Source of the DNA: Triatoma infestans
Taxonomy: Eukaryota > Arthropoda > Insecta > Hemiptera > Reduviidae
DNA: 64,000 bases
Direction of reading: 5' to 3'
Assembly (NCBI GenBank): GCA_011037195.1
Contig: JAAEAF010006579.1
Location: forward strand, 1 to 64,000
Below, piece after piece: positions 45,068 through 55,758 of the stretch. The position numbers and the translations under genes are program-made. The stretch's first letter is position 1; each line of letters opens with the position of its first letter. Below the pieces are notes generated by a model that worked only from the letters and a program-made list of their open reading frames with translations, did not search any database and was not told the DNA's origin.

Positions 45068-45540
45068 TATACATATAAACAAGAAGAAAAAACTATTTAA
45101 TATGTGTCTATTACCTGTGCTTATATATGGAGCGGAATCATGGTATTTAACTGCCTGACTGATCAAGTTGTGAGAGCAATGGCCAGGCTAATGTGGAGTA
45201 TCTAGGAAAGATAAGAAAACTGAAATGTAAACAAGTTCAATGCTTTGGCTGGTGGATATTGGATAAACTTGGTTCCATATTTCAATTATGGATAGAAAAT
45301 GGAACTGGGCGGGACACCTGATGAGAACGGATGGAAGATGGAAGACGGATAGATGGAAGATGGACAAAGAAAGTGGTTGAGTGGTATCCGCTGGATCTAA
45401 AGAGACCTCCAATCAGATGGGACTTTGAGTTTCGAAAAGCATGAACGAAAGAAGTTTCGAATGAAAAAAGTTTACTTGGGCGCAGAGTGAGAGACAACGA
45501 GTAGGCGTTAATTGTGTCAACTGTAATCATAGAGCTCCAA
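45068..45540 (+). pseudogene. RTE-like LINE RT fragment, part 2
   Basis: Continuation of the frame interrupted at 44144: FNMCLLPVLIYGAESW near 45090, RKWNWAGHLMRTDGRW near 45295, then in another frame RPPIRWDFEFRKA near 45408. These are the C-terminal phrases of RTE-type LINEs. Several stops. Confidence 0.8.
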
Positions 45541-46689
45541 ACATATTTATGTATCTTGTTTTGAAGTAGAGCGGAAGTTCCGATTTATTTTCAAAAATAG
45601 ATTATATTTTAGATAATAACATTATCAATAAATAAATTAATAGTTTTAATAATCCCCTTTATTACTGGTTTTAATTACTTCAATTGATTTATCATATTAT
45701 TGATTACATTAATTATAATAAACGGATTATTTTAATAGTAACAATTTAATCAATTCATTAAATACCCTTATTTAATGAATTAATTAAATTGTATTCCTCC
45801 CTAGGAATAATAGTGTTATTGTTTAAAAATTAATTATTAACGTAGAAGTTTATTTAGTTGACTATATATTTTCAATCAATTATTTCTGTTTAAAAATATA
45901 TTAGAAGAAAAGCTAAAACCTTTACCTTTAATAAGGCGCCATTCCAGTCTTGCTGAATTACTATTTTTGTAATTAAGAGCAGTAAATGGCTTATTATTAT
46001 TAATAGTAAATTACAACAGAAATCATATCCCGGTTTGTAAAACAACCGTTATCTAGTCAGTTTCCTGTGTTCGCACTATTTTATTACGCCATAATTCTGA
46101 ATTGGTAGTTTGAATAGTATAATAATAAAGCTAGAAGAAATAGCGGTTATTTTGTGTGAAGGACGATTCATATCTATCTTGGATTAGCCTTATCGGATTA
46201 GTATTGGCGGTAACTCTCTCATTTTCCTATTGTCTACTGTATGTGTAATACTATCAGTGATTAATTGAACTACGCTCTGATTATTAACTAATTAAAAAAA
46301 AAAAGAATTAATTACAAATTACTTGCAAAGATTTGTTTTGTTTTGTAACTATATTTGGCAATCAATTTATCTATTATTTTTACTAATAAGTTTTAGTAGA
46401 GGTCAGATTTTCTGCGCACATAGGTAGGTAATAATAGTTTTTGACGCAATGTTAGTTTTCAGTTTATATAGACTTTTACTTGTTCTTATTTTGTGTGAGA
46501 GCAATAAATTGTTACGATCGTGTCAAAATTTTTATGAATACATGTTTTTCCAGGTCATCTGAAAAATTCTAAGAAAATTGGAAATGGCACAAAGCGGAAG
46601 TGGCTTTCGTGAACTTGATGTTCGTGTATTAGTTACATCATCGTTTAAAAAGGCTCCAGCAATTTTAACTTGTAACGCAAACTGTATAT
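45541..46689. other. AT-rich spacer, no gene seen
   Basis: Iterated TTAAT-rich sequence near 45600-45850. A faint HINE-like 5' trace at 46475-46560 (CGATCGTGTCAAAATTTTTATG). No coding motif. Confidence 0.45.
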
Positions 46690-47030
46690 ACTACATTGTG
46701 TATATATATATATATGGCATTTAGTATAGTATCCAGGTATATTTATCTATATCTATATATATATACTATATTATATTCTATATATAATATAATATAATAA
46801 AAATATATATAATAATATAATATCAAAATAATATAATAATATAACTATAATAATAATATAATAAAATAAAAATTAATATAATGTAATAAATATAATATAA
46901 TATATATATAATAAAATGTAAGTATACTTATATATATATCTATATTATATATAGGTATATAAGTATATACTTATATAATATATACTTATATAAGTTATAT
47001 AAGTTATATATATATATAACTTATTTGAGT
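46690..47030. repeat. TA-rich simple-sequence block
   Basis: About 340 bp composed of TATATA and AATATAAT iterations, with local palindromes such as ATATAAGTATATACTTATAT. Likely to form cruciforms and to vary in length. Confidence 0.9.
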
Positions 47031-47051
47031 CATTCTTTGGAAAAATTTATT

Positions 47052-47130
47052 TAGAGGACCCTAGGCTATCTTTGATGTATGTTCAGAGGACCCTAAGCTG
47101 TCTTTGATGTATGTTTAGAGGTCCCTAGGC
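47052..47130 (+). repeat. 32-bp minisatellite, interrupted third unit
   Basis: Units start AGAGGACCCTAGGCTATC; two full units, then the third is cut after AGAGGTCCCTAGGC by the hAT element. It resumes after the element at 48114 with CCCTAGGCTATC. Confidence 0.9.
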
Positions 47131-48113
47131 CAGTGATCGGCAAACTTGTCATCCAAAAGAGCCAAATATAAACAATACAAAATTGAAATTGATGCAAAGA
47201 GCCATTTTTTTTTTAACTTAAGCTTTGCTATAGTAGACATTTTTATGGAAATAATTAGGATAAAAAATACACTCTCGAGCTTGCCTTTGCTAAATATGTC
47301 TTAGTTTAACTAACGGTACATTTAATAAAAACTTGTATCATACTTATATAAAGATAACATTTATTTAAAAATATAACAAGTTAAATAATATAAAAGGTAT
47401 CCTTAAAAAAAAACTATAAATACTCCACTAATGTGAACAATGGCCTTGCATTTCCTTGGAAAGTAGGGGTAATATTATAACAAAAGTGAAAAAAAAGATC
47501 ATTAAATGTCTGTGGAATCTGTAGATGGAAATGTATATATAACTGTATTAAATATATGACTCTTTATATGTACAACTATCAATATATAAATTTTATAAAT
47601 TTAAAATATACACACTTTTACATCACTCGAAAGATTTACGGATTATAATTTAATTACTGGGCTGTGAGACTGCTGGCTGAGTGCTGACTGGGCTCGCTTG
47701 CACAACTAAGCAAGAATCGCATGCGCTGTCGTCGCTTCGGTCGCCCGACGGAATAATGGTAAAACAATAAATTCAGAAAAAAACATTTTGTGTCTATGCT
47801 GCTTTGTTTGTCGAATTGCTGCTGCCCGCCGAAAAGTATTTTAACTACAAATAGTTGAAACACATTTCGGTGCGGAGCAATTCAGCGGAGATAATGATTA
47901 CACATGACTGCGAGCGACTATCCGTGCTATTGTTGGTTTCTAAAAAATGTGCCTCTTTTCTGTAGTTTTGCGTTTCAAAAATGTTTACTCGTCTCTTACA
48001 AGGTAAGTTAATAAATAATATTCCGTGCCTGCAATAAACATTTCGTGAAAGAGCCGCAGCCAAGGAGTCAAAAAGCCGCATGCCGCTCGCGTGCCGCGTT
48101 TTGCCAACCACTG
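47131..48113. mobile_element. Non-autonomous hAT transposon with perfect 8-bp TSD
   Basis: CCCTAGGC flanks it on both sides (47123-47130 and 48114-48121). Ends: CAGTGATCGGCAAAC on the left and, inverted, CAGTGGTTGGCAAAACGC on the right, matching the CAGTGGT(C/T)GGCAAAC ends common in animal hAT elements, followed on both sides by GAGCC/AGCCGC words. 983 bp with no transposase I can read; only short unsupported frames. A clear hAT insertion and datable relative to the minisatellite. Confidence 0.9.
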
Positions 48114-48360
48114 CCCTAGGCTATCTTTTATGTATATTTCAAGTTTTGTTGGGCTTTGACAGTGTAATCAATTCTACATGTGTGACCTCATTCAGGTTTG
48201 AAATTTTGTTCTATTAATCTTGTTCACTTACCTCTTCCAATACCTACAATAAAACATTAAAACTTACCAAATTTTTTTTAAAGTGCTGAACGATTAAAAG
48301 AGGCTGTGAAGGATTGCGGACTGTCAACACGTTCGTATCAACTAGTTAAAAGGTTTTTTT

Positions 48361-48477
48361 ACTTTCTCTTACTCCTAATAAGAGGAAGTATTGTATTCGT
48401 GTCAATTTTTCGATATCGAGTTTTCACCGGAAATATCCTTGTGAGGTCCCCTGAGTCCAAAATAGTGGTTTTTAGTA

Positions 48478-48517
<40 letters not shown>

Positions 48518-49100
48518 TGTATGTATGTATGTATGTGTATTGTATGTAAGTGACAGGCATAGCTCAAAAACGAAGAACTGTAGAAAGTTGAAACTTGATA
48601 TTCCGTTTAGGTATCACCATGGGATCTGATAGTACGTTATCTGTCAAAATTCCTCAACCGAAAGTACCACTTTGCTAGTTGGACTTTTTACTTTTTTGCA
48701 ATTTTCTCAAAAAATGGCTCTGACGATTTTCTTGAAACTTCGTATATAAACTAAACATGCAAAGATCTACAACTTTTATTTACAACATTTCTCTGGGGAA
48801 AATTTATTTAAGGGCACTTTTAGGGAAGGGGTGTGGGTTACAGCTTCCTCTAAAGTGCTATAGTATAGCATAGTTGATTATACAATTCTATCATCCGAAC
48901 AAAATTAATTAGAAATAAATAGATAGTCAAAATTCCAAGTTTTAAGAAATTCAGTAAACCGGAAGTGCGCTTTTACTGAACAGTTTTTTTTTCAGTTTTC
49001 GAAGAATTTCGTTAAATTTGGTGCACAAACTATAAAATTTGTCAATTATAATTTTGAGAACAGGAGTAAAAGAAAGTTGTGTGAGTGTTTCACACCAGAT
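48361..49100 (+). mobile_element. HINE-like element copy E, one internal unit
   Basis: Starts ACTTTCTCTTACTCC (48361-48375). GT microsatellite at 48482-48512 followed by GTAT repeats; one 0.3-kb unit (48690-48960). Ends GGAGTAAAAGAAAGT, hairpin GTGTGA-loop-TCACAC, CCAGAT at 49100, then a T tract. Compared with copy D it has lost exactly one of the two tandem units. Confidence 0.75.
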
Positions 49101-49345
49101 TTTTTTTGTTTTGTTTAGTAAGAGTAAGTATTGTAATCGTGCCAAATTTTCATTAGAAATATCCATTTTGAGGTCCCCAGAGTCCAAAAAAATGTGCTAT
49201 TTAGAAAATGGTACGTATGTATGTATGTGAACAGCATAGCTCAAAAATGAAAAATCGTAGAAAGTTCAAAGTTGATATTCCGTTTAGGTATCACCATGGA
49301 ATCCGATGGTTCGTTGTCTATCAGAATTCCTCAACTGGAAACAAA
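49101..49345 (+). repeat. Partial HINE-like copy abutting copy E
   Basis: Immediately after copy E the 5' region restarts (TAGTAAGAGTAAGTATTGTAATC-type text; key words TTGTAATCGTGCCAAATTTTC, AATATCCATTTTGAGGTC) and runs through the ATTCCGTTTAGGTATCACC block near 49278, then fades near 49345. Tandem arrangement, head to tail, with the terminal 15 bp poorly conserved. Confidence 0.6.
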
Positions 49346-50044
49346 AAGGTCTTTGAGGGTTTAAATTTTATCTTTGAAATAAAAATTACAAATGTTTTGA
49401 AACATGATTTATGTGGGGGGGAGGGGGGTGTATTAAATACGTTAGTAATAATTAATTATTATAATTTTTATTTGGATCTTCTCAAAAGTGATCTCGTGAG
49501 GTCTGTGTTTATACTGAAGTTGGAAGAATGAAAAACAATATTAATTCAAAAAAATATATAATTAAAAAACAATATATATTAAAAATTAATAAATACAATA
49601 TAGTGATACAACAACAAAAACAATATATATTAAAAATTAATAAATAAATATTGTATTACATAGATATTATACATAATTGACAGACAACATAAGTGTCTTG
49701 TCATTTAGGAGAAACTGCTTTTTATCATACTTACATATTTTCTGACTGAGAGATCACTTACACCACTCAGTACTGTAACATGGCTTTTTCTAATAACAGA
49801 TTTCATTCCTTTTACGGTATAAATTTTGAACTGACCCCCTTCCCTAAAAGGGTCCATCTTATATATTCTCCACCCTGGAGAAAGTGAGAAGAAAGAAATT
49901 CCCTTTGTCCTACATAAATGTAGTGATAGGGGTAGGCCAGGTATCTCTGACTCAACTAACTGTTTCTTTTGTGCCTTCCAACTTTCAAAAAACCCAAATT
50001 TATAAGTATATAATCGGAATGATTCCTTACTTTACAATCATAAA
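49346..50044. other. AT-rich spacer, no gene seen
   Basis: Contains an approximate internal duplication of AACAATATATATTAAAAATTAATAAAT-type text near 49570 and 49620 (key word CAATATATATTAAAAATTAA). No gene. Confidence 0.5.
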
Positions 50045-50832
50045 ATATATAACAAGAATTTGGCTATTAAAAAACAAAGCAGCATGCATTTGATTTTTGA
50101 CTTGCTCATTCTTGCTTTTCTGGCCTTGGAGAGGTTGAAGTGTGCCACCGCATGCTCTGACGCTTAATTCCTGGGTCATACTCAAACACCCAAGACTCGT
50201 CTCCTGTAATAACACGTTCCAAAAAATTGGGATCGTTTTCAATTGCTCCCAAAAAGTCAAGGCTTTTTCGGAACCATTTTTGCACAAATTTTTCTCATCC
50301 CCAATTCATTAGTCAAAATTTGATGAACGGTTGTGTGAATCAAATTCAACTCTTCGCCGATGATTCGGACTGTGAAACGACGATCTGAACGCACGAGATC
50401 GCGGATTCTGCCAACATTTTCGTCGCTTCTTGAAGATGAAGTCCTTCCGCTGCGAGGCTCGTCTTCAATTGATTCCCTTCCTTCTGCAAACGACTTAAAC
50501 CACCTAAAAACCTGCGCTCTCGACAAAACATTGTCTCCATAGGCCTGGCACAGTTTTTCAAACGTTTCCGTTGCACTGTGCCCAAGTCTGAAGCAAAACC
50601 TGATAGCACAACGTTGCTCGTAATTGATGTCACTCATTTTTAAAACGCACTGAAAAAACCTTGCTCACAAAAAAAGTCACTACGGACAGTGCAACAATTC
50701 TAGCATTTTCAAATTTGCACTGGACGTGTATCACATGTTTACTTGCCCTACCACGCATGCGCCGCGTCTCCAGTGTTGCCAGATCGAACACTAGAAAATC
50801 AGTCTCATTACTTAATTTACACACCTCGTATA
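50045..50832 (-). mobile_element. Mariner element, 3'-truncated
   Basis: The minus-strand 5' end has ACGAGGTGTGTAAATTAAGT at 50832, in the style of mariner inverted repeats, next to TA. A short leader leads to the transposase at 50637. The element breaks off near 50045 after the middle of the catalytic domain; no 3' inverted repeat is seen. Confidence 0.8.
50090..50637 (-). pseudogene. Mariner transposase, N-terminal half and first catalytic Asp
   Basis: An intact N-terminal stretch from MSDINYEQRCAIRF: helix-turn-helix region (ETFEKLCQAYGDNVLSRAQV, FRWFKSFAEGRESIEDE), linker RSGRTSSSRSDENV, and the second HTH FTVRIIGEELNL..TVHQILTNELGM. A frameshift near 50275 is followed by WFRKSLDFLGAIENDP and the first catalytic Asp in VITGDESWVFEYDPG near 50195. 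A stop follows near 50110 and the remaining DD34D residues are missing. The transposase would bind its repeats and cut DNA; this copy cannot. Confidence 0.9.
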
Positions 50833-50839
50833 TTTCGAT

Positions 50840-51654
50840 ACAGTATACATTTATATTAATTCGCCCAAAGATGTACACATTACTGTTTATTAAAAGTTAT
50901 TTATATCCAGCTAACACCCTACCTTTCCACTGCTCTACTCTACCATTTATACAGTTTTAGCTTTAGAGGCGACACTACCCTGCAGAATCCTATTGTAATT
51001 GTAAAGTGGTGATTGGATTGATATGTTCCGATAGTGTGCCAAGGTTTAAGAAAATCGTTGAATTCTTTTCGAGAAAATGGGGAAAGTCGTATTTCCTCTA
51101 TTACAATAGATTTTGGTGAAACCTTCATTTCAGATCTGAAAATAGTTGCTAATCGAAATATCATGTTTAAGTTGCTGTGATTTCCCTGTTGTGAGATTTA
51201 TGGTGCTCTGTCGCTCGCCCTCTCACACATGTGTAACAAAACATACATACATACGCATACACAAAAATAATAATAAAAGAAAATAAACGATTTAGTTAAT
51301 AATAGTAATAAATTACTTAAAGGAAAAGTTTATTAAAGGGAAAAGGAATTTAAATCCGAAAAAAAAAATAATAATTCATGAAAATATTGACGCAACCTTT
51401 TCAATATATCCTTCCGGTTGCCTAATATCTACATGCACAACTCGGAGAAAGACCACCCAAATTGTAGTCGGCTTTCATGCTGTTTATTCTTCCAACTGAA
51501 TGAGAAAAACTAAATTGATTGTAAAATAAAAACTCCTAATATCAAATGAATTTATCAATCGGAAGTTGGATGAGTGCAGTAAGAGGATCATGAGATTGTT
51601 TAATGTCTGAGAGAATTGTCTGTGAGTGTTGTGTGTATGTAAGTAATCACAAAA
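50840..51654. other. AT-rich spacer, no gene seen
   Basis: No coding motif. A phrase near 51040-51075 (AAGAAAATCGTTGAATTC, TTTTCGAGAAAATGG) echoes the HINE-like unit. Confidence 0.45.
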
Positions 51655-52347
51655 TCTCCAACTTAATCAGAGACATTTTCCGTGGTAGCCTGCTTCATTT
51701 TATGGCCATCGACCGGTTTCAGGCGTTCGCCCATCTTCAGGATACGGTTTTCAGACAGTGTGACAACACAGACTTGCACAGAGCAAATTCAGTTTTACAC
51801 ACTGACTGGTCTTTTTAATTATATTTTAAAACTAAACTCTTAAACTAGGTCAAAGGGAGGTTTGGTCAGCTGGGTGGGAAAAACACGTGTTTGGATTGTT
51901 AAAGGGCAAATTTTCCTTACAATGGAAACAACACGTGGGGGTCTAATTTTTAAACTCTGTTGTTAGAGGGAGATTTACTTTACAATTAACTAATCGAAAT
52001 AAAATATATAAAATAAATTTAAATTAAATTAAATAACGATTTAAACTAACATAATTTAAAATTAAGCGATTTTTATAATACGCACGCATGCATTATATAT
52101 TTAACTAGCAGATTTAAAACTGCGTTTCTGTTGCTATTGTGGGAAGAGTGTTTTGAATAATGGTTCACTGGCAAATTTTGTCTGTTCGTTTATTAAGTTT
52201 TGTGTCTTGTGTTTATATATTTCGAGTTGTTCTATTATGTCAAGTCGTCGTCCTATTTGGCCAGAATGTATTAGCTTCATCGTGGTCGTGATGTCATGGG
52301 GTTTGTGTTTGTTAGTGTTTAGGTGATTGGCACAACCACCACAACAT
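51655..52347 (-). mobile_element. Penelope-like element: C-terminus of ORF plus hammerhead-bearing pLTR
   Basis: On the minus strand, 52345-52127 gives the tail of a GIY-YIG-type PLE protein: ANHLNTNKHKPHDITTTM, KLIHSGQIGRRLDIIEQLEIY, NLINEQTKFASEPLFKTLFP and a stop. An AT-rich 3' UTR (52126-51800) follows, then the pLTR (51800-51655) with its hammerhead-like core. This physical linkage ties the repeats at 48, 3258, 10606 and 24258 to a PLE. RT and most of GIY-YIG are missing; the upstream break at 52347 is marked by CACCACAAC, the same word that borders the pLTR at 10931. Confidence 0.75.
51703..51746 (-). ncRNA. Hammerhead-like motif in PLE-linked pLTR
   Basis: Minus strand: GTATC, CTGAAGA, T, GGGC-GAAC-GCCT, GAAA, CCGGTC, GATGGCC. 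The core is intact; stem I is TATC against GATG (3 of 4 pairs, one of them G-T). This is the copy with coding context. Confidence 0.6.
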
Positions 52348-52865
52348 CTCCAGCTTAATATTTAATTGAATTACCAACATTCCATCGTTCAGTCAAAATC
52401 TTATCACGATGCAGTTCTAGCACCATTGAGTATTGCAGTTTGGAGCGACTCGTTTTAATATTTCACATCAATGTTTTGTATCCTTTTTTTTTTTTTGTCT
52501 TGATTCAGCTTAGTTACAATATTGTTAGTTACAATGGTCAGAATTAATTACAGAATATAAGTTAGTTACCGTGCTGTGAGCTAAGTTTTTTTTATTATTA
52601 TCATATCTGAAGACTGATTTGCGTTTATTTCAAATTTTGTTTAATTGGGGAGTGGGGATCTCGATTTCAAAGTGATCAGACGTATGCAATTTGCTCTGTA
52701 TTATTTGTGTAATTTATTTAGTGTTTCTTGGAAGTTTCAAACAGTAATTTTTTGTCAGTGTAAACTTTGAATACCGTTCTATATTAGTAGTTCTATATTA
52801 TAAAAAGTGAATTTATAAAAAAGTTTCAAGTGAAAAAAATCTGGTGTGAATCACTCACACAACTT
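52348..52865. other. AT-rich spacer, ends in a HINE-like tail
   Basis: No gene. At 52838-52874 the plus strand reads ATCTGGTGTGAATCACTCAC followed by ACTTTCTCTTACTCC, the inverted 3' end of a HINE-like copy whose remainder is gone. Confidence 0.5.
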
Positions 52866-53008
52866 TCTCTTACTCCTCTCCTCACTCCATTATTTCTGAT
52901 ACTTCTCTCTTAAACATATTACTTACAAGCCCCTTTACTAAACCGCTCGTGCTGCACCAACGGCTATACAAACTTACAACAACACCATCACCAAATACAT
53001 TTCAGTAA
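52866..53008 (+). mobile_element. LTR fragment, family 'TGTGATGG', right end only
   Basis: Matches the last ~130 bp of the LTR at 54352-54873: TTATTTCTGATACTTCTCTC, AAGCCCCTTTACTAAACCGC, CACCATCACCAAATACATTTCA. It ends at the same word (CATTTCA), giving independent support for that LTR border. Confidence 0.7.
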
Positions 53009-53847
53009 TAATTGATGGCGATTACAACTTTCGTATTGGAAATTTAAATTCTTTGGACAATGATATTTTTATTCATTCTAATTTGTCCGGATTTAGAAGT
53101 TCATTAGATGATGTTATCAATAAAAGAGGGATAACATTAGTAGAATTAATGGAATCTCAATGGTATGATTTGCTGTAATGGCCGATCGCATAGAGATAAT
53201 AAAGGAAGTTATACCTATATGGGTAATCAAGGTATGAGCGTCACAGATTATGTATAGATTTCAGCTAATTGCTTCAATTACGTAATCGATTTTAATATTG
53301 TAAATGTGTCACATATTTCGGTCCATTATATGTGTGTTTTATTAATAAATTTTTATAGTGATTATAAAAGTAATATAGAAGAATATAAAAATGAATCTAA
53401 CACTGTTTATGTACACAACTGGTCAATGTGTGTGTATGTGTTTGTTTAATGAACTTTTAGAATCTTATTCATATTTATGTTTTGATGCAACTTTTGTCCG
53501 TTCTCCAACGAGTCTTTATAACTATTTTTGTTATATAATTCAACAAACAATGTATGAATCCGGGGTCCTAAAAGCAATAACATTTAGATCTAATAACTGA
53601 ATTAAAAAAGATAAGCCATGGTATAATGCTGACTGTTATATGTCCAAAAAAGAAGTAATTAAATTATATAAAAACTGTCATGTAAAACGTCATTTAAAAA
53701 TAAAGATTTAACTAATTTTTTGAGACAAGCCAAATCTTCATATGGGCATGTAATAAAAACAATACAAATTATACTTTTTTTGTAAAAGTTAAATTAAAAC
53801 TTAGATACATAAATAACCCTTCAGAATTTTGGTGAGCACTGAAACAG
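53009..53847 (+). pseudogene. CR1/Daphne-like LINE, endonuclease part
   Basis: Plus strand, with stops: DGDYNFRIGNLNSL near 53014, LDDVINKRGITLVELMES near 53107, NKGSYTYMGNQGMSVTDYV near 53195, then a decayed SxH end near 53315. Linker NKPWYNADCYMSKKEVIKLY-type text near 53615 is typical of the segment between endonuclease and RT in CR1-like LINEs. It stops at NPSEFW..LKQF near 53845, just before a perfect hairpin; the RT domain is missing. Confidence 0.75.
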
Positions 53848-53900
53848 TTCGAAGGTCAGCACTGAATGCCCAATATCGGCATTCAGTGCTGACCTTCGAA
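53848..53900. repeat. Perfect 23-bp hairpin at the RT deletion junction
   Basis: TTCGAAGGTCAGCACTGAAT-GCC (53848-53870) and its exact reverse complement (53878-53900) are separated by CAATATC. It lies exactly where the LINE's endonuclease half ends and where its RT domain should begin. Probably a foldback scar of DNA repair rather than a terminator. Confidence 0.9.
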
Positions 53901-54347
53901 AGAGGACAATTAAAATTTTTTTAAATGTTGTTAAGCTTGCCAGTCAATACCCCAGACAGTTTTGTTAGAGTTGAGACGGAACGCTCCCATGTTATATTAA
54001 AATATTAAATACGAACTCTTCGATGATGGAGTAAGTTACTGGAAATGTCTGAGGAAAAATTGCCTAAACAATGTTATAATAAGTTATTGCAAATAATAGA
54101 TTTTAAAAGTGTCCCTTTTAATTGGGCAAATGATTTAAGAGTAATTCTAAGAGAACTTGGAGCCAAAAATGTATGGGATTGCCAAAATTTAAAGAGTCTC
54201 ATTGACACTATAAAGAATCATTATTTAAGTAAAGACATAGAAGTTATATTGAACTCTTCATTTAATAAGTACTTTCGTAAGGTCTGTAATCTTGGCATAC
54301 CAGAAGCCTAACTTTATTATAATATAAATTTATGTAAACTTAAGTTG
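53901..54347 (+). pseudogene. CR1/Daphne-like LINE, post-RT part
   Basis: An open stretch 54045-54311 gives KLPKQCYNKLLQI, WANDLRVILRELGAKNVWDC, LIDTIKNHYLSKDIEVIL and YFRKVCNLG, text characteristic of the segment after RT in this LINE group. It belongs to the same element as 53009-53847 and 54878-55140. The solo LTR interrupts it at 54352. Confidence 0.75.
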
Positions 54348-54351
54348 ATTT

Positions 54352-54873
54352 TGTGATGGATGCCAGAAATATAAAAATATAGTTAATTTGAAATTATCAA
54401 ATTATGAACAAATGCAACATTCGCTGGCAAAAGGACTATTCAGGTAGAAGACCACTATTGTCTTTAAGAGTTCATGAACTTGATATTGTTCATGAACTTG
54501 ATTAATCTTCCCCTTCTTCTCAGAGGGGAAGATTTGAACGAACAATTAGAAGGTATTCCTTCAGGACAGTCTGAAGCAGACATCCAACTAGAACACGTAC
54601 CAGGATCGCTCTCTTAAATTCAGTGCCAGTTGTAGAGTTTAGCATTTATTCCAGATAAATAATTGATTTATAAACATAATAGTTGTGAGACGATAAAAGT
54701 ACTTCAATTCACTTAGAGAATATATTTATTTCAAAAATAGTGGTGATTTCTTGCTTATTCACTAACACTTCTCATTCTTTAAACATACACACAAGCCCCT
54801 TTACAAAACCGCTCACGCCACAAATTACAAGCTACTACACTACTACAAATACACTATCACTAAATACATTTCA
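54352..54873 (+). mobile_element. Solo LTR, family 'TGTGATGG', copy 2, with 4-bp TSD
   Basis: 522 bp starting TGTGATGGATGCC and ending CATTTCA, i.e. TG...CA. ATTT flanks it at 54348-54351 and 54874-54877. It splits the CR1/Daphne-like LINE, whose frame resumes at 54878. Related copies: 16378-16949, 52866-53008 (right end) and 56080-56224 (left end, inverted). Internal regions are absent from all four. A 4-bp TSD fits a Gypsy-type origin, but superfamily cannot be proven without pol. Confidence 0.85.
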
Positions 54874-54877
54874 ATTT

Positions 54878-55140
54878 CATTGAGAATAGCAGGCAAAAAA
54901 TACTCTAGGATTATTGTAAATAGGGAGAGAATACAATTTAATAAAGATATATATTGTAGCTGTTGTGGTACAGGTGAGAAAGAAAATCTGCCCCAATTTC
55001 TGCTTCATTGCCCAGCCCTTTCTCCCTATAGAGCAATATACCTAGACCAGTACATTACAAGTAAATAATATGTTGGATAATCTTGAAAGTATTCTATCTA
55101 ATTTAGATATTAACAAAATTAACAATATATATCGTATTTA
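54878..55140 (+). pseudogene. CR1/Daphne-like LINE, C-terminal zinc-knuckle part
   Basis: RIAGKKYSRIIVNRERIQF near 54883, then CSCCGTGEKENLPQFLLHCP near 54960 and YRAIYLDQYI near 55033. The C-x2-C...H-x4-C arrangement closes this group's ORF2. The 62-codon stretch is unbroken. Confidence 0.8.
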
Positions 55141-55247
55141 TAATTAATAGTTTAAAATTTATAAAATTCATGTTGACATAAGATATTAGAAAGGCATTTT
55201 ATTTGGAACTAATTAAATATATAATATGTTTTATGCTGCCATTGTTA

Positions 55248-55755
55248 AGCCGGCCATACACGCTACGGTCTACCTTAACGGTAAAACTGTGCAGTTTTGC
55301 CTGCGCATGCAAACCGGAGCATGTGTGAGAATACACCTACGCAGATTTTTGAGTCTGCGTAGGCGGCCGGAGCAAAATCGAAAATCAATTCTTTCGAGTG
55401 AGACCGCCTACGGTGAAAGTGGGCGTGTCCTCCGGCCGCCTGCGCAGTCCGCGCTAGTGAATTTCCAGTTTCTGCCTACGGAAGTCGTTAGTTGGTCAAA
55501 AATTCATTAAACATTCATTCATTAAATAGATATGACTATAATTTTTCCTTTTCATTGTTTTTGGATTATTTTTTAAAATGAACGCAAGGCCTGTCAATGC
55601 CAGTGCGTCATCGTCTTCCACCAATGCCATAGCGAAACTGAGGACCTCTCCGGCATAAAGGAGAATACCCACACACGCTACGACATCCGGTTTGCCCGCG
55701 CAGGCAAAACTACACAGTTTTACCGTACGGTAGATCATAGCGTGTATGGCCGGCT
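55248..55755. mobile_element. Harbinger-like MITE with TTA target duplication
   Basis: 508 bp. The ends AGCCGGCCATACACGCTACG and the inverse (55736-55755) extend as imperfect inverted repeats of about 75 bp that include GGTAAAACTGTG and GTTTTGCCTGCGC. TTA lies on both sides (55245-55247 and 55756-55758). The 3-bp TWA-type duplication is typical of PIF/Harbinger. It is much GC-richer than its surroundings and encodes nothing recognisable. Confidence 0.8.
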
Positions 55756-55758
55756 TTA

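Noticed and set aside
46690..47030. Possible replication origin or scaffold-attachment region
   Set aside because: It is only TA-rich simple sequence; nothing specific supports a function.
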